A DNA stretch of 32,500 nucleotides from Prorocentrum cordatum (taxonomy: Eukaryota > Sar > Dinophyceae > Prorocentrales > Prorocentraceae), in NCBI GenBank assembly GCA_963575745.1, contig CAUYUJ010016135.1:87078-119577 (forward strand), read 5' to 3'. The notes beneath the pieces are model-generated. The model was given only the letters and a program-made list of their open reading frames with translations. It was not told the DNA's origin and ran no database searches. The translations under genes and the position numbers were made by a program. Positions 1 to 8,013 of this stretch are shown here, in pieces. Every line of letters begins with the position of its first letter. Position 1 is the stretch's first letter.

Positions 1-6
1 ATTAGA

Positions 7-456
7 CTAGGGTTTGTCTCTGTCCTCGGGACCCCGAAAGGGAACAAACTGCTTCACGTCATACTTGAATGACTGAGTGCCTGACATCACTTCCAGAAGC
101 AGCTCCCGATCGATGCTTCCCTTTGTATGCCCATCTGCGGTCATATCCCTAGTATCACACCATTGCACGTTATGTACTATACCTATATCCATGAGCTCAC
201 GTATCCAACTGGTATGTCCAAGCAGAGTCCGTTCTGTAGGTATTTTGAGATCCCTGCTTGATAAAGATTTGCAGACGGACTCGGCGTCTATGGTAAGAGA
301 GACTTTGATAGCAAGGCCTCCAACTTCACGCATGTCTCGTAGTTGTCGTGGAGTCAAAGCGCCTGCCTTAAGCTCGTGGAGGGTAATGAGCGTAGGGTAA
401 CACTCATCGAGGTTATGTGCGGCTGCAAGTGCCTCCGCAGCATAACTGGACCTCAC
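7..456 (-). CDS. RNase H C-terminal part of Pol
   Basis: This is the same frame as the reverse-transcriptase segment. The sequence from 612 down to 457 is also open, so the ATG at 456 is internal and only TAG 613-615 separates them. RNase H begins in the upstream piece with VDIHSDSGYRK and continues here with RSSYAAEALAAAHNLDE (the SSxxAE catalytic segment of copia RNase H) and WCDTRDMTADGHTKG (the AD-x-LTK end motif). The polyprotein stop is TAG 7-9. The C-terminal residues look complete, so the natural end of Pol is in the window while the 3' LTR is not. Confidence 0.85.
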   Translation of the reverse strand: MRSSYAAEALAAAHNLDECYPTLITLHELKAGALTPRQLRDMREVGGLAIKVSLTIDAESVCKSLSSRDLKIPTERTLLGHTSWIRELMDIGIVHNVQWCDTRDMTADGHTKGSIDRELLLEVMSGTQSFKYDVKQFVPFRGPEDRDKP

Positions 457-552
457 CTGTAATCGGTGTGATTGGCATAGTCCGTCACAAAGGTGAACGA
501 CGGACTTGCCTTGGGGCGAGTTTCCTCGCCGTAGTACGTTGGCCCCGCGTAT

Positions 553-618
553 GCCGTAGCCCTTGGTCTCGTCATCCTCCTCCCCGCCGTAGCCCTTGGT
601 CTCGTCATCCTCCTACCC
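553..618 (-). repeat. 33-bp tandem duplication inside RNase H, first unit carrying the TAG stop
   Basis: Two head-to-tail 33-bp units, 553-585 and 586-618, repeat the peptide EDDETKGYG in frame. They differ at the codon that is GAG in one and TAG in the other, so the stop that interrupts Pol at 613-615 is a single-base change in a duplicated codon. Confidence 0.85.
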
Positions 619-3600
619 GGTAAGCTTCCGATACCCCGAATCGCTATGGATGTCAACTTCATTCGTCGGCTTCATCCGAGGGAAGGTGATACGTTTCGGA
701 CTGCTGATCAGCTTTCGCGCCACAGCATTCAAACGTCTGACTTGCAAATTGGTGGGCTCTTGAATTTTCTGAAGAGAGACCACATATACCATAAGCCAGA
801 TTTGGGTAAGAAGGGCATAGGCGAGGGCTCCTCGCAGGCTGACGAACATGTCGGTAATGAGTTTCGTGGCTTTGGCGTCGGCCGCCGCTCCTGTAAGTTC
901 TGGGTGTGTGATAGGACGTAGTTGTTTGATATACTCGTCCTGGTCCATGATCGCATCTCCCTGATCATTCTTAGTGTAGCGAACGGCGCAGTTCGTATAT
1001 GTGTGCTTGTTGAGCTTGCATTTGCCAAACACCTTTTCGACACGTTGTACATAGTCGTCTATATGTTTCTCTAGACCTGTCATGTTAATATCATCGACAT
1101 GTTTTGCCGTCAGAAGGTCTTGGCTGAATTCAAATTCAGGATCGTAGCTGGTCGGTGTAAGTCCTATAGCTCGTGTGGTCGTACGAAGTTTGAGAGAGAA
1201 CGCTCTTGGAGCGTCCTTAGTACCCGTTCCTGGTTTGAGGCATCTAAGACAGCGTCGACTTTCGTCGTAGGATGAGAAGCCGGGTAAGGTACGAAGTACC
1301 TGAGCGCTTCCTGGTGGAAGAGTAAAGCAGACCATGCGAGTTTCCTCGCCGGTGGCATGGGCAAGTTCCTCATAGGTCAAACCTTTTAGGAACGCCTTAT
1401 CGATATCCATGGATGCTAGGATCCACTCTGGATGACATGCCGCTTCACTTGCCAGGAGTCGTTGGGACTGCCTTCGGGCGGTTCCCGAGAATGTTTCCAC
1501 GTTTAAAGCCTCAGTATCCATAAATCCACGAAGGACCAGTCTGAGACGAATGGTTTTAACGTTCTCGGTACCCATCTTTACGAACTTCCACTTGTATACG
1601 CATCTGGATGTCACGATGTTGGAAGCTTTGGATAAATCATACATCTCAAAGCATCGGTTATCAATCCATATTTTGAGCTCAGTATGTAAGGCTTCACTAA
1701 CCTCCTTTGGATGTGCTGCTATGTCAGCTTTGGTCAGTAGATCATCTTCTTTGACAACCACAGCACATTTAGCAGCAGATGATACAGACACTCTCATCGT
1801 TGCGACCATATCGGTATCGAGCTGTGCAAGTTGAGTCTGATCCAACACTATTTTTGACATTTCTGATGTAAAGCATAGTTCAACGTAAGGACCGTATTCA
1901 TCACTGTCTAGAGAGTAGCTCTCGTCGGTTGTGTTTGAACAAAGAGATACTAGACAGGACTCACATGATTTCGGCTCGTCTCCGAGCATATCTGATGATG
2001 TAATATCATCTTCGTCCACAAATGCTGAAACCAAAACACATTGGTCGGGCAGCATAGTTGTTGGGACGCAATAAAGATAATCATCGGTAATCGTCGTAGG
2101 ATGAAGGTCCATACGTAGCTCGTCGTACCACTCTTCCAGCATCATAGCTTCGATATTGTGTTCCTCATTTTCCTCGTAGATTGTCGACAGACGGCCTTCG
2201 CTCGGCGATGAAGCGTCTGGTGTGTCTGGAGAAGGCCTGTTTCCAGGCAGCTCGTGTTCTCCAGACGTGTTGCTTGGATGCTGATATTTAGCCAAATCGT
2301 CGTGGAATCCTAAGGAAGGAACACGTGAAGTCAAGCATTGAATGAGTCTGGAGTGAGTGCCACCAGTGATCTGAGAAATGTTTAAGCCAGTGCCCACACA
2401 TTCGTAATAGTGAAACGCCGGGCTGATGTCGCTGTCGTAGTGGATCAGCGTAGACCCGGTGGCGTACTTTACTGCAGGTAGACTTGACACACTCTTAGCC
2501 AATCGAACTGCTACTACATGTTCTACTCGGAAGTAATTTCGTACGAGATACTGTAGTGCTAAGTGTACGCGCGGGTGAAACTTGCTGTCGTCTGACAGAT
2601 TAAGGTTTCCCTTGTAATCGGGGATATACCCGAAAACTTTGGCAGGTTTCCCTGCGCTGAGGTGTGCCACATAAGCAAGGACGGTTTGCATGGCCATATT
2701 ATCCATGCCAAGTTCCCGTGTGAGGAGACATTCGATGTATAGTGTGTGACGAGCATCAGGATACATCACAATTACCTCACGAGATCCTGCCTTGACAACA
2801 ATATGTCCTCTTTCAGGCACGTTTCGGATCACCGGGAATGGGCCGTTCCAGCCTCCATGGTCGTCCTTGGTGGCAGTAGGTCGGTGGTAGTCGACCAAAT
2901 CCCCTGATGAGTAGAGGCGAGCACCATCAGGAGTCGTCTTAGCCCTAAGAGCCCGATTTGTCTTGGCTACAGCAGTAGCCTGAGTTATGGCTTCGAGGCT
3001 GACTTCCCTTACACGACGTTCTCGTTCGTGTCCTGAAGTCTCGGGTCCCTTGGGAAAGTCAAGGGTATCGAGATCAGGAAGGAAGGAGGGCTGACGTCCT
3101 GTGTGTGCCTGATATGGCGATACTCCGTTATAAAACGTAAACGCATTAGTAACGAAGATGCCTTCCGCCAATACTCTAGTGAATACAACAGGGATGTTGT
3201 GTCTATTCAATTCTTCCTCAATCATGTGGAGGACGCCTCTGAGAATGCCGTTTCGTGACTCAATTGAAGTCGCGTGTTGGCCAGGTGCACGGATACGAAG
3301 TTCCGTGCCCTTATTGGCCATCATGGTTTTAGCGGCATCGTTATTCAGGGCGCCTTCTCCGTCTGAGTATAAAACTTTGAAGGGTCCGTGATAGGCAATC
3401 CAGCAATAGTGGTAGGCGTCGATGATAGCGTCACGTTCTCTGTCGGAAATCTCTAGGCCTGCTGCCAGGCGAATACAACGATCCATAATATGAAATATGG
3501 TCCGTTTCTTGTAAAACATGAGGTCCATTTCCCCTTCATCGAGCCAGTTACCAGGGAGGCTTACCGATGGTAATGTTGAGTTTCCTGGACGTTCCCATGC

Positions 3601-3744
3601 TCTACATTCCCGACAGGTATCGCAGATTTCCTTGATCATGTTCAGTCGAACGTTATCAAGCCCCACCTTTTCGAGGATTAGCCTCATCTTTGGCTCCTTC
3701 GCATGATACCATCGCAGATGCAGTTTTCGGAGTTCCTTTTTCAC
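613..3744 (-). CDS. Pol segment: integrase and copia reverse transcriptase
   Basis: Residues ~5-50 are the gag-pre-integrase/HHCC zinc region (LHLRWYHA...CDTCREC). The integrase core follows with catalytic candidates D in EGEMDLMFY, D in LYSDGEGALNN and E in HATSIESRNGIL, roughly 3525-3250. About 400 residues of acidic linker carry hairpins at 1974, 2235 and 2642. The reverse transcriptase (RVT_2 type) runs from about 1760 to 1050: WIDNRCFEMYDLSKA, VYKWKFVK, SMDIDKAFLKG and the catalytic box HVDDINMTG (YVDD in most copia). One GNRA hairpin (1336-1349, peptide GEETRM) lies inside the reverse transcriptase, just after the first catalytic Asp. The segment begins at a frameshift (3741-3744) rather than a start codon. 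It ends at TAG 613-615, past which the same frame continues into RNase H. Confidence 0.92.
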   Translation of the reverse strand: MKKELRKLHLRWYHAKEPKMRLILEKVGLDNVRLNMIKEICDTCRECRAWERPGNSTLPSVSLPGNWLDEGEMDLMFYKKRTIFHIMDRCIRLAAGLEISDRERDAIIDAYHYCWIAYHGPFKVLYSDGEGALNNDAAKTMMANKGTELRIRAPGQHATSIESRNGILRGVLHMIEEELNRHNIPVVFTRVLAEGIFVTNAFTFYNGVSPYQAHTGRQPSFLPDLDTLDFPKGPETSGHERERRVREVSLEAITQATAVAKTNRALRAKTTPDGARLYSSGDLVDYHRPTATKDDHGGWNGPFPVIRNVPERGHIVVKAGSREVIVMYPDARHTLYIECLLTRELGMDNMAMQTVLAYVAHLSAGKPAKVFGYIPDYKGNLNLSDDSKFHPRVHLALQYLVRNYFRVEHVVAVRLAKSVSSLPAVKYATGSTLIHYDSDISPAFHYYECVGTGLNISQITGGTHSRLIQCLTSRVPSLGFHDDLAKYQHPSNTSGEHELPGNRPSPDTPDASSPSEGRLSTIYEENEEHNIEAMMLEEWYDELRMDLHPTTITDDYLYCVPTTMLPDQCVLVSAFVDEDDITSSDMLGDEPKSCESCLVSLCSNTTDESYSLDSDEYGPYVELCFTSEMSKIVLDQTQLAQLDTDMVATMRVSVSSAAKCAVVVKEDDLLTKADIAAHPKEVSEALHTELKIWIDNRCFEMYDLSKASNIVTSRCVYKWKFVKMGTENVKTIRLRLVLRGFMDTEALNVETFSGTARRQSQRLLASEAACHPEWILASMDIDKAFLKGLTYEELAHATGEETRMVCFTLPPGSAQVLRTLPGFSSYDESRRCLRCLKPGTGTKDAPRAFSLKLRTTTRAIGLTPTSYDPEFEFSQDLLTAKHVDDINMTGLEKHIDDYVQRVEKVFGKCKLNKHTYTNCAVRYTKNDQGDAIMDQDEYIKQLRPITHPELTGAAADAKATKLITDMFVSLRGALAYALLTQIWLMVYVVSLQKIQEPTNLQVRRLNAVARKLISSPKRITFPRMKPTNEVDIHSDSGYRKLTG

Positions 3745-4235
3745 ACATGGGGTTCGTGACTACGGAGACTCTGTAGACTGTGTTGGATGTCAAATCTCGT
3801 CCAGTCGGGTAGTCGTGGAGCCCCAGAGCCGGTGGAGGCAAGAGGGTTCCTTGTAGCTCTCCGTAGTTGATCCCCTGTGTTGACTGCGTCTGGAGGTGGT
3901 GGTACGCCTTGTAGACGTCCGCGGCGGGCCGCTACCTGTGGCGTGTCGCTAGAAGACGCAGAAGGCGTGTTTCCACGCTCGGGGGCGTCTCGTAGCAGGT
4001 CGTAGCTGCTGGTACCAGATGTCGGATCGACGTTACCGAAGGATCGTGGTCGCGGTGGCCTGGCGTGTGCGCCTTGGCGGCCACCTGAAGCTGAAGCTTG
4101 GCCCTCACCAGGTTTAGGTAAGGGTTTCCACCAAGCTGGCACGGCTTTGCCTTCGGGGTCGTGGTCGTCTGGTAGTTTAAATGGTTCAGCAAAACGACAT
4201 TTACCAGGTTCGGTATCAAGGTGGTACATGGCCAA
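3741..4235 (-). CDS. Polyprotein linker leading into the integrase
   Basis: These 164 codons continue the previous segment after a frameshift near 4235. The new frame opens with HLDTEPGKCRFAEP, which looks like the second half of a repeated Cys/His motif begun in the other frame. The middle is Gly/Ser/Arg/Pro linker with one hairpin (3965-3978, peptide RGNTP). It ends DWTRFDIQHSLQSLRSHEPHV at TGA 3741-3743. The integrase frame takes over on the overlapping GTG, and the two join smoothly if one base was lost there. It is not an independent gene. Confidence 0.7.
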   Translation of the reverse strand: MAMYHLDTEPGKCRFAEPFKLPDDHDPEGKAVPAWWKPLPKPGEGQASASGGRQGAHARPPRPRSFGNVDPTSGTSSYDLLRDAPERGNTPSASSSDTPQVAARRGRLQGVPPPPDAVNTGDQLRRATRNPLASTGSGAPRLPDWTRFDIQHSLQSLRSHEPHV

Positions 4236-6334
4236 TATACAGAGATGGAGTCATGATATTTGCACTGCGTAGGGTCTCTGTTATGGCTAGGACTGTCCTT
4301 TCGGACGTTGTCGATGCATGCCGGGCACGTAGCCACCTTTGGGATGATACGATCACCGATGCGTCTCATACCTTCGCCTGGTTCAGCTTGCTCAGGAAGG
4401 TCGGCAGGATAAGCATGTGCAGTACTTATAGGCGCGTTTCCGCGCGTAGTGTCAATGGCTTTCGCCAGGTAGACGGCTTCCACGAAGGCAGACTGCAGTC
4501 GTCGAGTATATCTTTGTGCTAGTGAAAGCTCGGTGTTGCACGGTTGTGCGTGCACATGCTGACCGTTGCACTTGAGTCGCTCAAAGGGTTTAAGAACTGT
4601 CTCGTCATTGCTGGTGATATTTGTCGGCTTCTTAATATAGTCACCAGTCGTATCCTTAAGTCCCGTAGCGCATTGGTCAATGCGCACGGTTGTAATGTGT
4701 GGTCGGTTGGCAAGCTTCGTCCATGGAGAGATATCGTCCACCCATGTTCCTGTAGGTTGTTCGCGTATAAACCACCTCTGAGCGTCATCTTGGGTTACAG
4801 CAATTTTACCACAGTAAAATATGTGTGGTAAGTCTTCTCTGTGGTGCTGTTCCCAAGTGTTATAGTTGACTTTGTAGTTATAGTAAGATGGTGGTCCTGT
4901 GGTGCGGCAGCTGGGTTGCGGTATGGCAACTCGTACGTAGCATATCGTAAAGTAATGATCTATAACCTGCTGCACCGAGGGGCCTCCCAGGTCGACATAT
5001 GTAGTCTTGTCCAGGTTGCCGCCTGAGGAAAGTCCCCTTGAGAAGGCAAGCTCTGATATGCCACCCTCACCGCCACAAAGCTCCAACATATCCACGCAGT
5101 TGTTATGGCCGTAGCATAGTGTAGCAACGATGCTGTATATGTTAGCGTGTGTGTCGGGCATAGATGTGGGGAGGGTAAGGAACAGGTCATCGTCCTCGTC
5201 GGAGCTTATCAGCTCAACAGGGACATCAGCACTCCAGGTTGCCATAAGATCCTGTCCGAGTCCTGACAAGTCGTCGCCGCAATCGTCATTTCCGTCTTCA
5301 ACGTGCTTTTTAATGCGGCGAGGCTTGATGCCTGCTTCCTTTTCGGCTTTGAGCCTCTCCTTCTGCTTTATACGCGATTCAGTGGGTAGAGCTTGCTCGT
5401 CTTGTTCGTCGGTCTGTGTACTCATTGTCGTGGTTGAATGGGTACATGCGTCAATCGCCAGAGTCGGGAGGGGGAGAGAACAGTCATCTATGATGACGCG
5501 TCGATGTTTCTGTGGTGATTGAGTCGGCTCGTTTCCGAGCAAGACCGGTTCCTCGGGTTGCCAATACAACCGAGTACTGATGTTGGCAACCCCTGCAGGT
5601 AATGGTGCATGCCAATCATACCCTGTTGGTTGATCGGTAACTGAGATATCTTGAATAACCGCGTTGGTATCCAGGTTGATTGTTACACGTCGGATGACTT
5701 CAGACCATTTTGGTCCTCCCTTATGAGTCGTCACGTAGTGACGGGTATTATGGTCTGTACGTGTATACGTATTTAAGTATACGGGCACGTTTCCGTGCGT
5801 GGTGGTGCTCCCCAGGATTTTGTCGTTCAAGTGACGGATGAGTATAGTACGTGTCTGAGCCCGCCATTCAGCATGTCGTACTGTATGGCCGTACCAATCC
5901 AACACATGTTGTGGTATGGCCTGCTTACAGGTACATGTCCACAGCTTCGAGCTGATCGGTATTGATGATGCTACCTGCATATAGGTACCGCTTGGTGTAC
6001 TGTCTTGCATATTGAACCGAATACCGAAATGACACAGACGCATCCGTATTACTGACAACTTTAGATCTTCCAGGGTATCACGTACTGGAGATAACTTCCA
6101 AACATACCCTGGGGGACCAAATATTATAATCTTCATGCGGAGTTTCTTGGCTTTAATCAACAGGTTCTGGATACGTGACCAATGTGGGGCCACTCTCTTT
6201 CCTGGAGTTCGTGCGTACCAGTCACCCGGAGTACTAATCCATATGAGAGTGTAATCTCCACTGATCACGCTTGTCATAAGTTCGTTGTGGGAAATACGAT
6301 CACAAATACAACCTCGTGTGCGGGGTCGGCACAT
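3932..6334 (-). CDS. Polyprotein segment with C5-DNA-methyltransferase-like motifs
   Basis: This 800-codon segment lies between protease and integrase, where standard copia has nothing. Its N-terminal ~170 residues (around YTLIWISTPGDWYARTPGK and IIIFGPPGYVWK) are not a family I can name. A middle region carries VDMLELCGGEGGISELAF (5030-5097), like SAM-binding motif I of cytosine methyltransferases, then PQPSC (Cys at 4907-4909) in the place of motif IV, and REQP (about 4753-4765) in the place of motif VI (ENV). Cytosine methyltransferases carried by dinoflagellate retrotransposons have been reported (de Mendoza and colleagues, 2018), so the match is plausible, but the domain is divergent. 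A Cys/His-rich piece (CPACIDN...QCKYH) ends the real frame near 4240. The last ~100 codons are out of frame. Three hairpins lie inside the ORF at 4432, 5527 and 5785, outside the motif core; a fourth (3965) overlaps only its out-of-frame tail. Confidence 0.65.
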   Translation of the reverse strand: MCRPRTRGCICDRISHNELMTSVISGDYTLIWISTPGDWYARTPGKRVAPHWSRIQNLLIKAKKLRMKIIIFGPPGYVWKLSPVRDTLEDLKLSVIRMRLCHFGIRFNMQDSTPSGTYMQVASSIPISSKLWTCTCKQAIPQHVLDWYGHTVRHAEWRAQTRTILIRHLNDKILGSTTTHGNVPVYLNTYTRTDHNTRHYVTTHKGGPKWSEVIRRVTINLDTNAVIQDISVTDQPTGYDWHAPLPAGVANISTRLYWQPEEPVLLGNEPTQSPQKHRRVIIDDCSLPLPTLAIDACTHSTTTMSTQTDEQDEQALPTESRIKQKERLKAEKEAGIKPRRIKKHVEDGNDDCGDDLSGLGQDLMATWSADVPVELISSDEDDDLFLTLPTSMPDTHANIYSIVATLCYGHNNCVDMLELCGGEGGISELAFSRGLSSGGNLDKTTYVDLGGPSVQQVIDHYFTICYVRVAIPQPSCRTTGPPSYYNYKVNYNTWEQHHREDLPHIFYCGKIAVTQDDAQRWFIREQPTGTWVDDISPWTKLANRPHITTVRIDQCATGLKDTTGDYIKKPTNITSNDETVLKPFERLKCNGQHVHAQPCNTELSLAQRYTRRLQSAFVEAVYLAKAIDTTRGNAPISTAHAYPADLPEQAEPGEGMRRIGDRIIPKVATCPACIDNVRKDSPSHNRDPTQCKYHDSISVYWPCTTLIPNLVNVVLLNHLNYQTTTTPKAKPCQLGGNPYLNLVRAKLQLQVAAKAHTPGHRDHDPSVTSIRHLVPAATTCYETPPSVETRLLRLLATRHR
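4740..5097 (-). other. Methyltransferase-like core, motifs I, IV and VI
   Basis: Motif I-like ELCGGEGGIS is followed ~15 residues later by an acidic VDL. About 20 residues further, QPSC could supply the catalytic Cys, although the usual Pro-Cys pair is Ser-Cys here. REQP lies about 50 residues beyond that. The order and spacing suit a C5 methyltransferase large domain. No target-recognition domain or motifs IX-X are recognised. It could instead be an inactive Rossmann-like relic. Confidence 0.5.
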
Positions 6335-6459
6335 GCCTCCCTCGTATCTTCGATGACAAAAGCCCTCTTACTGAGGCAGGTTACCCCGCTGTCCTTGTTA
6401 CCCCCCGGCTTTTCAGCCAACAGGCAAGACGACGAGGGGGCGACGTCGCCCTGCCATCT

Positions 6460-7992
6460 TCAAGATGAAGAAGATGTGCCTACAATATCTGCCAGCATCT
6501 GGGCTTCCCTCAGATGCTGGAGCTCAGCACTGCAGCGCGCCGTGGCCTCAGAGGCGGATTGCTCCGCAAATGCTGTCAGCATCGATGGATTATCCATCAG
6601 CTGTTTCAGCACGCCTTTGGACCTAGCGTCGCTGACCGTATGCAATTCACGATTAGTGTATCCCATCACTATTTTACGGCGGGACTGTACAGCGTCCATG
6701 GGTACACTACCACCATGCAGGGCCAGTGTCCTGGCAACAAAACAATCGAACGTCTCGAGATCGTCGATGTTGTCGCCTCGCATGGTGGCCTTGGCGAGCG
6801 TCTCCATCAACCCCTGGGGCAGGTTTCCCTGCAATTGATTGCGCTCCTGCGCTGGGGTCGGCTCGCCTGTCAGCACTGTCTGGAAGGACGTGCTGCTTGA
6901 GCTCGAGGCGGGTTGCCCCGCAGCTCCAAAACAATCACACCTGATCGACAGATGCCCTGACGGCAACTTTGTCGTCGGCATGATTTTGGAGCCTTCTGGG
7001 AGCTCCATTTTGACCTGCCCCTTACCAGGGAATATCAGCTTTTCCTGGCCTCGTTCAAGCACGATGATCGTGCGTTTGTCCTGCATACTATCGAGACCTA
7101 GGATGGCTGGCAGGTCCTTGCCACAGCCTGACACAATGTTCGTCTTGTATGAATCGAGTTGGGCCGACCCCTGGTACTCGCAGGCAATACTGAATGTGCC
7201 TACGGTATCCGCTGGGGCCGACCCTTCTCCCACTCCGTTGATATTCAAACGAGAGCGGGGCTCGAACGTACAAATACGGCCATGTGCCTCGGCAGCCTGG
7301 ACGAACTTACGGCTCGTGTTCTCGCCCATGATGTTGATCTTCGAACCGACGTCGATGAGTATGGAATTTCCACCATCATCCAAGAACGTCTTACTCGGCT
7401 GCTTGATGTGCACAGTTTCTGAAGTGTCGGCTGTGTCGGTAGGCGGGTTTCCCCGCGGCACAGTCGTACTCCCTGGCGGGTTACCCCGCATGACACTGGC
7501 ATGCGACTCGCTCTCGGCCATGCGTGCCAGGTCAATGTACTGGAAGTACGACACGTGCTGGGCGTGATCGCCACGCTCCTCCCGCCAGTTGGCATACTCA
7601 TCACGTATGCTCATATACTGCTCGCGGGTCGTGCGCCTTATCAACGTTAGGTACGAGTGAAGGGCGATGTCCTGCAGCCCCTCGTTCGTGATGTGATCCC
7701 GGTACCGCAGCCACTCCTCGAACTCCTCATTCGTCGCTGAGATGTTGACGGCCCTGGCTGCTGTTGCTGCTGACGCCGCTGAGGATTCTGATAGGTCTAA
7801 CGACGGACTATCAGTTTCAGGATTATTGGCATCTAGCATAAATGTTGTGTGCGTATTATCCATCTGATTCTGGAAATGTCGTACACGCAACTCGCGCAGC
7901 TGATCAGGGTCCAGTGACATCTCAGCCTCGCCTCCACTCTGGGGAGACATCTGAGGAGTATCATGCAGGTTTCCCTGCTGAGGCGCCGTCAT
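6460..7992 (-). CDS. Retropepsin-like aspartic protease segment
   Basis: This segment is in the same frame as the RING segment, separated only by the TGA at 8014-8016. After ~200 residues of linker with two adjacent hairpins (7443 and 7476, both RGNPP) comes a retropepsin fold signature: NSILIDVGSKINIMGENTS, where D-V-G-S takes the place of the usual D-T/S-G catalytic motif. Then follow GCGKDLPAILGLDSMQDKR and IIVLERGQEKLIFPG, which resemble the flap and second half of the protease. The protease is about 7020-7410. The C-terminal part is linker with three more hairpins. TGA 6460-6462 ends the ORF, but the same frame stays open from 6459 to 6277, after which the true frame shifts. Its expected role is processing of the polyprotein. 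Confidence 0.8.
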   Translation of the reverse strand: MTAPQQGNLHDTPQMSPQSGGEAEMSLDPDQLRELRVRHFQNQMDNTHTTFMLDANNPETDSPSLDLSESSAASAATAARAVNISATNEEFEEWLRYRDHITNEGLQDIALHSYLTLIRRTTREQYMSIRDEYANWREERGDHAQHVSYFQYIDLARMAESESHASVMRGNPPGSTTVPRGNPPTDTADTSETVHIKQPSKTFLDDGGNSILIDVGSKINIMGENTSRKFVQAAEAHGRICTFEPRSRLNINGVGEGSAPADTVGTFSIACEYQGSAQLDSYKTNIVSGCGKDLPAILGLDSMQDKRTIIVLERGQEKLIFPGKGQVKMELPEGSKIMPTTKLPSGHLSIRCDCFGAAGQPASSSSSTSFQTVLTGEPTPAQERNQLQGNLPQGLMETLAKATMRGDNIDDLETFDCFVARTLALHGGSVPMDAVQSRRKIVMGYTNRELHTVSDARSKGVLKQLMDNPSMLTAFAEQSASEATARCSAELQHLREAQMLADIVGTSSSS

Positions 7993-8013
7993 CGGGATAA
8001 GCTGATCAAAATA

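Noticed and set aside
7-456. Independent 149-residue gene
   Set aside because: The frame is continuous upstream to the TAG at 613 and carries RNase H motifs, so it is part of Pol.
821-835. GCGAG-GGCTC-CTCGC hairpin in the reverse transcriptase/RNase H region
   Set aside because: Stem matches the family, but the loop has five bases and is not GNRA. The peptide LRGALAYA is expected from copia conservation.
1200-1214. Six-bp ACGCTC/GAGCGT hairpin
   Set aside because: Encodes the conserved DAPRAF motif of reverse transcriptase with a three-base loop, so coding constraint explains it.
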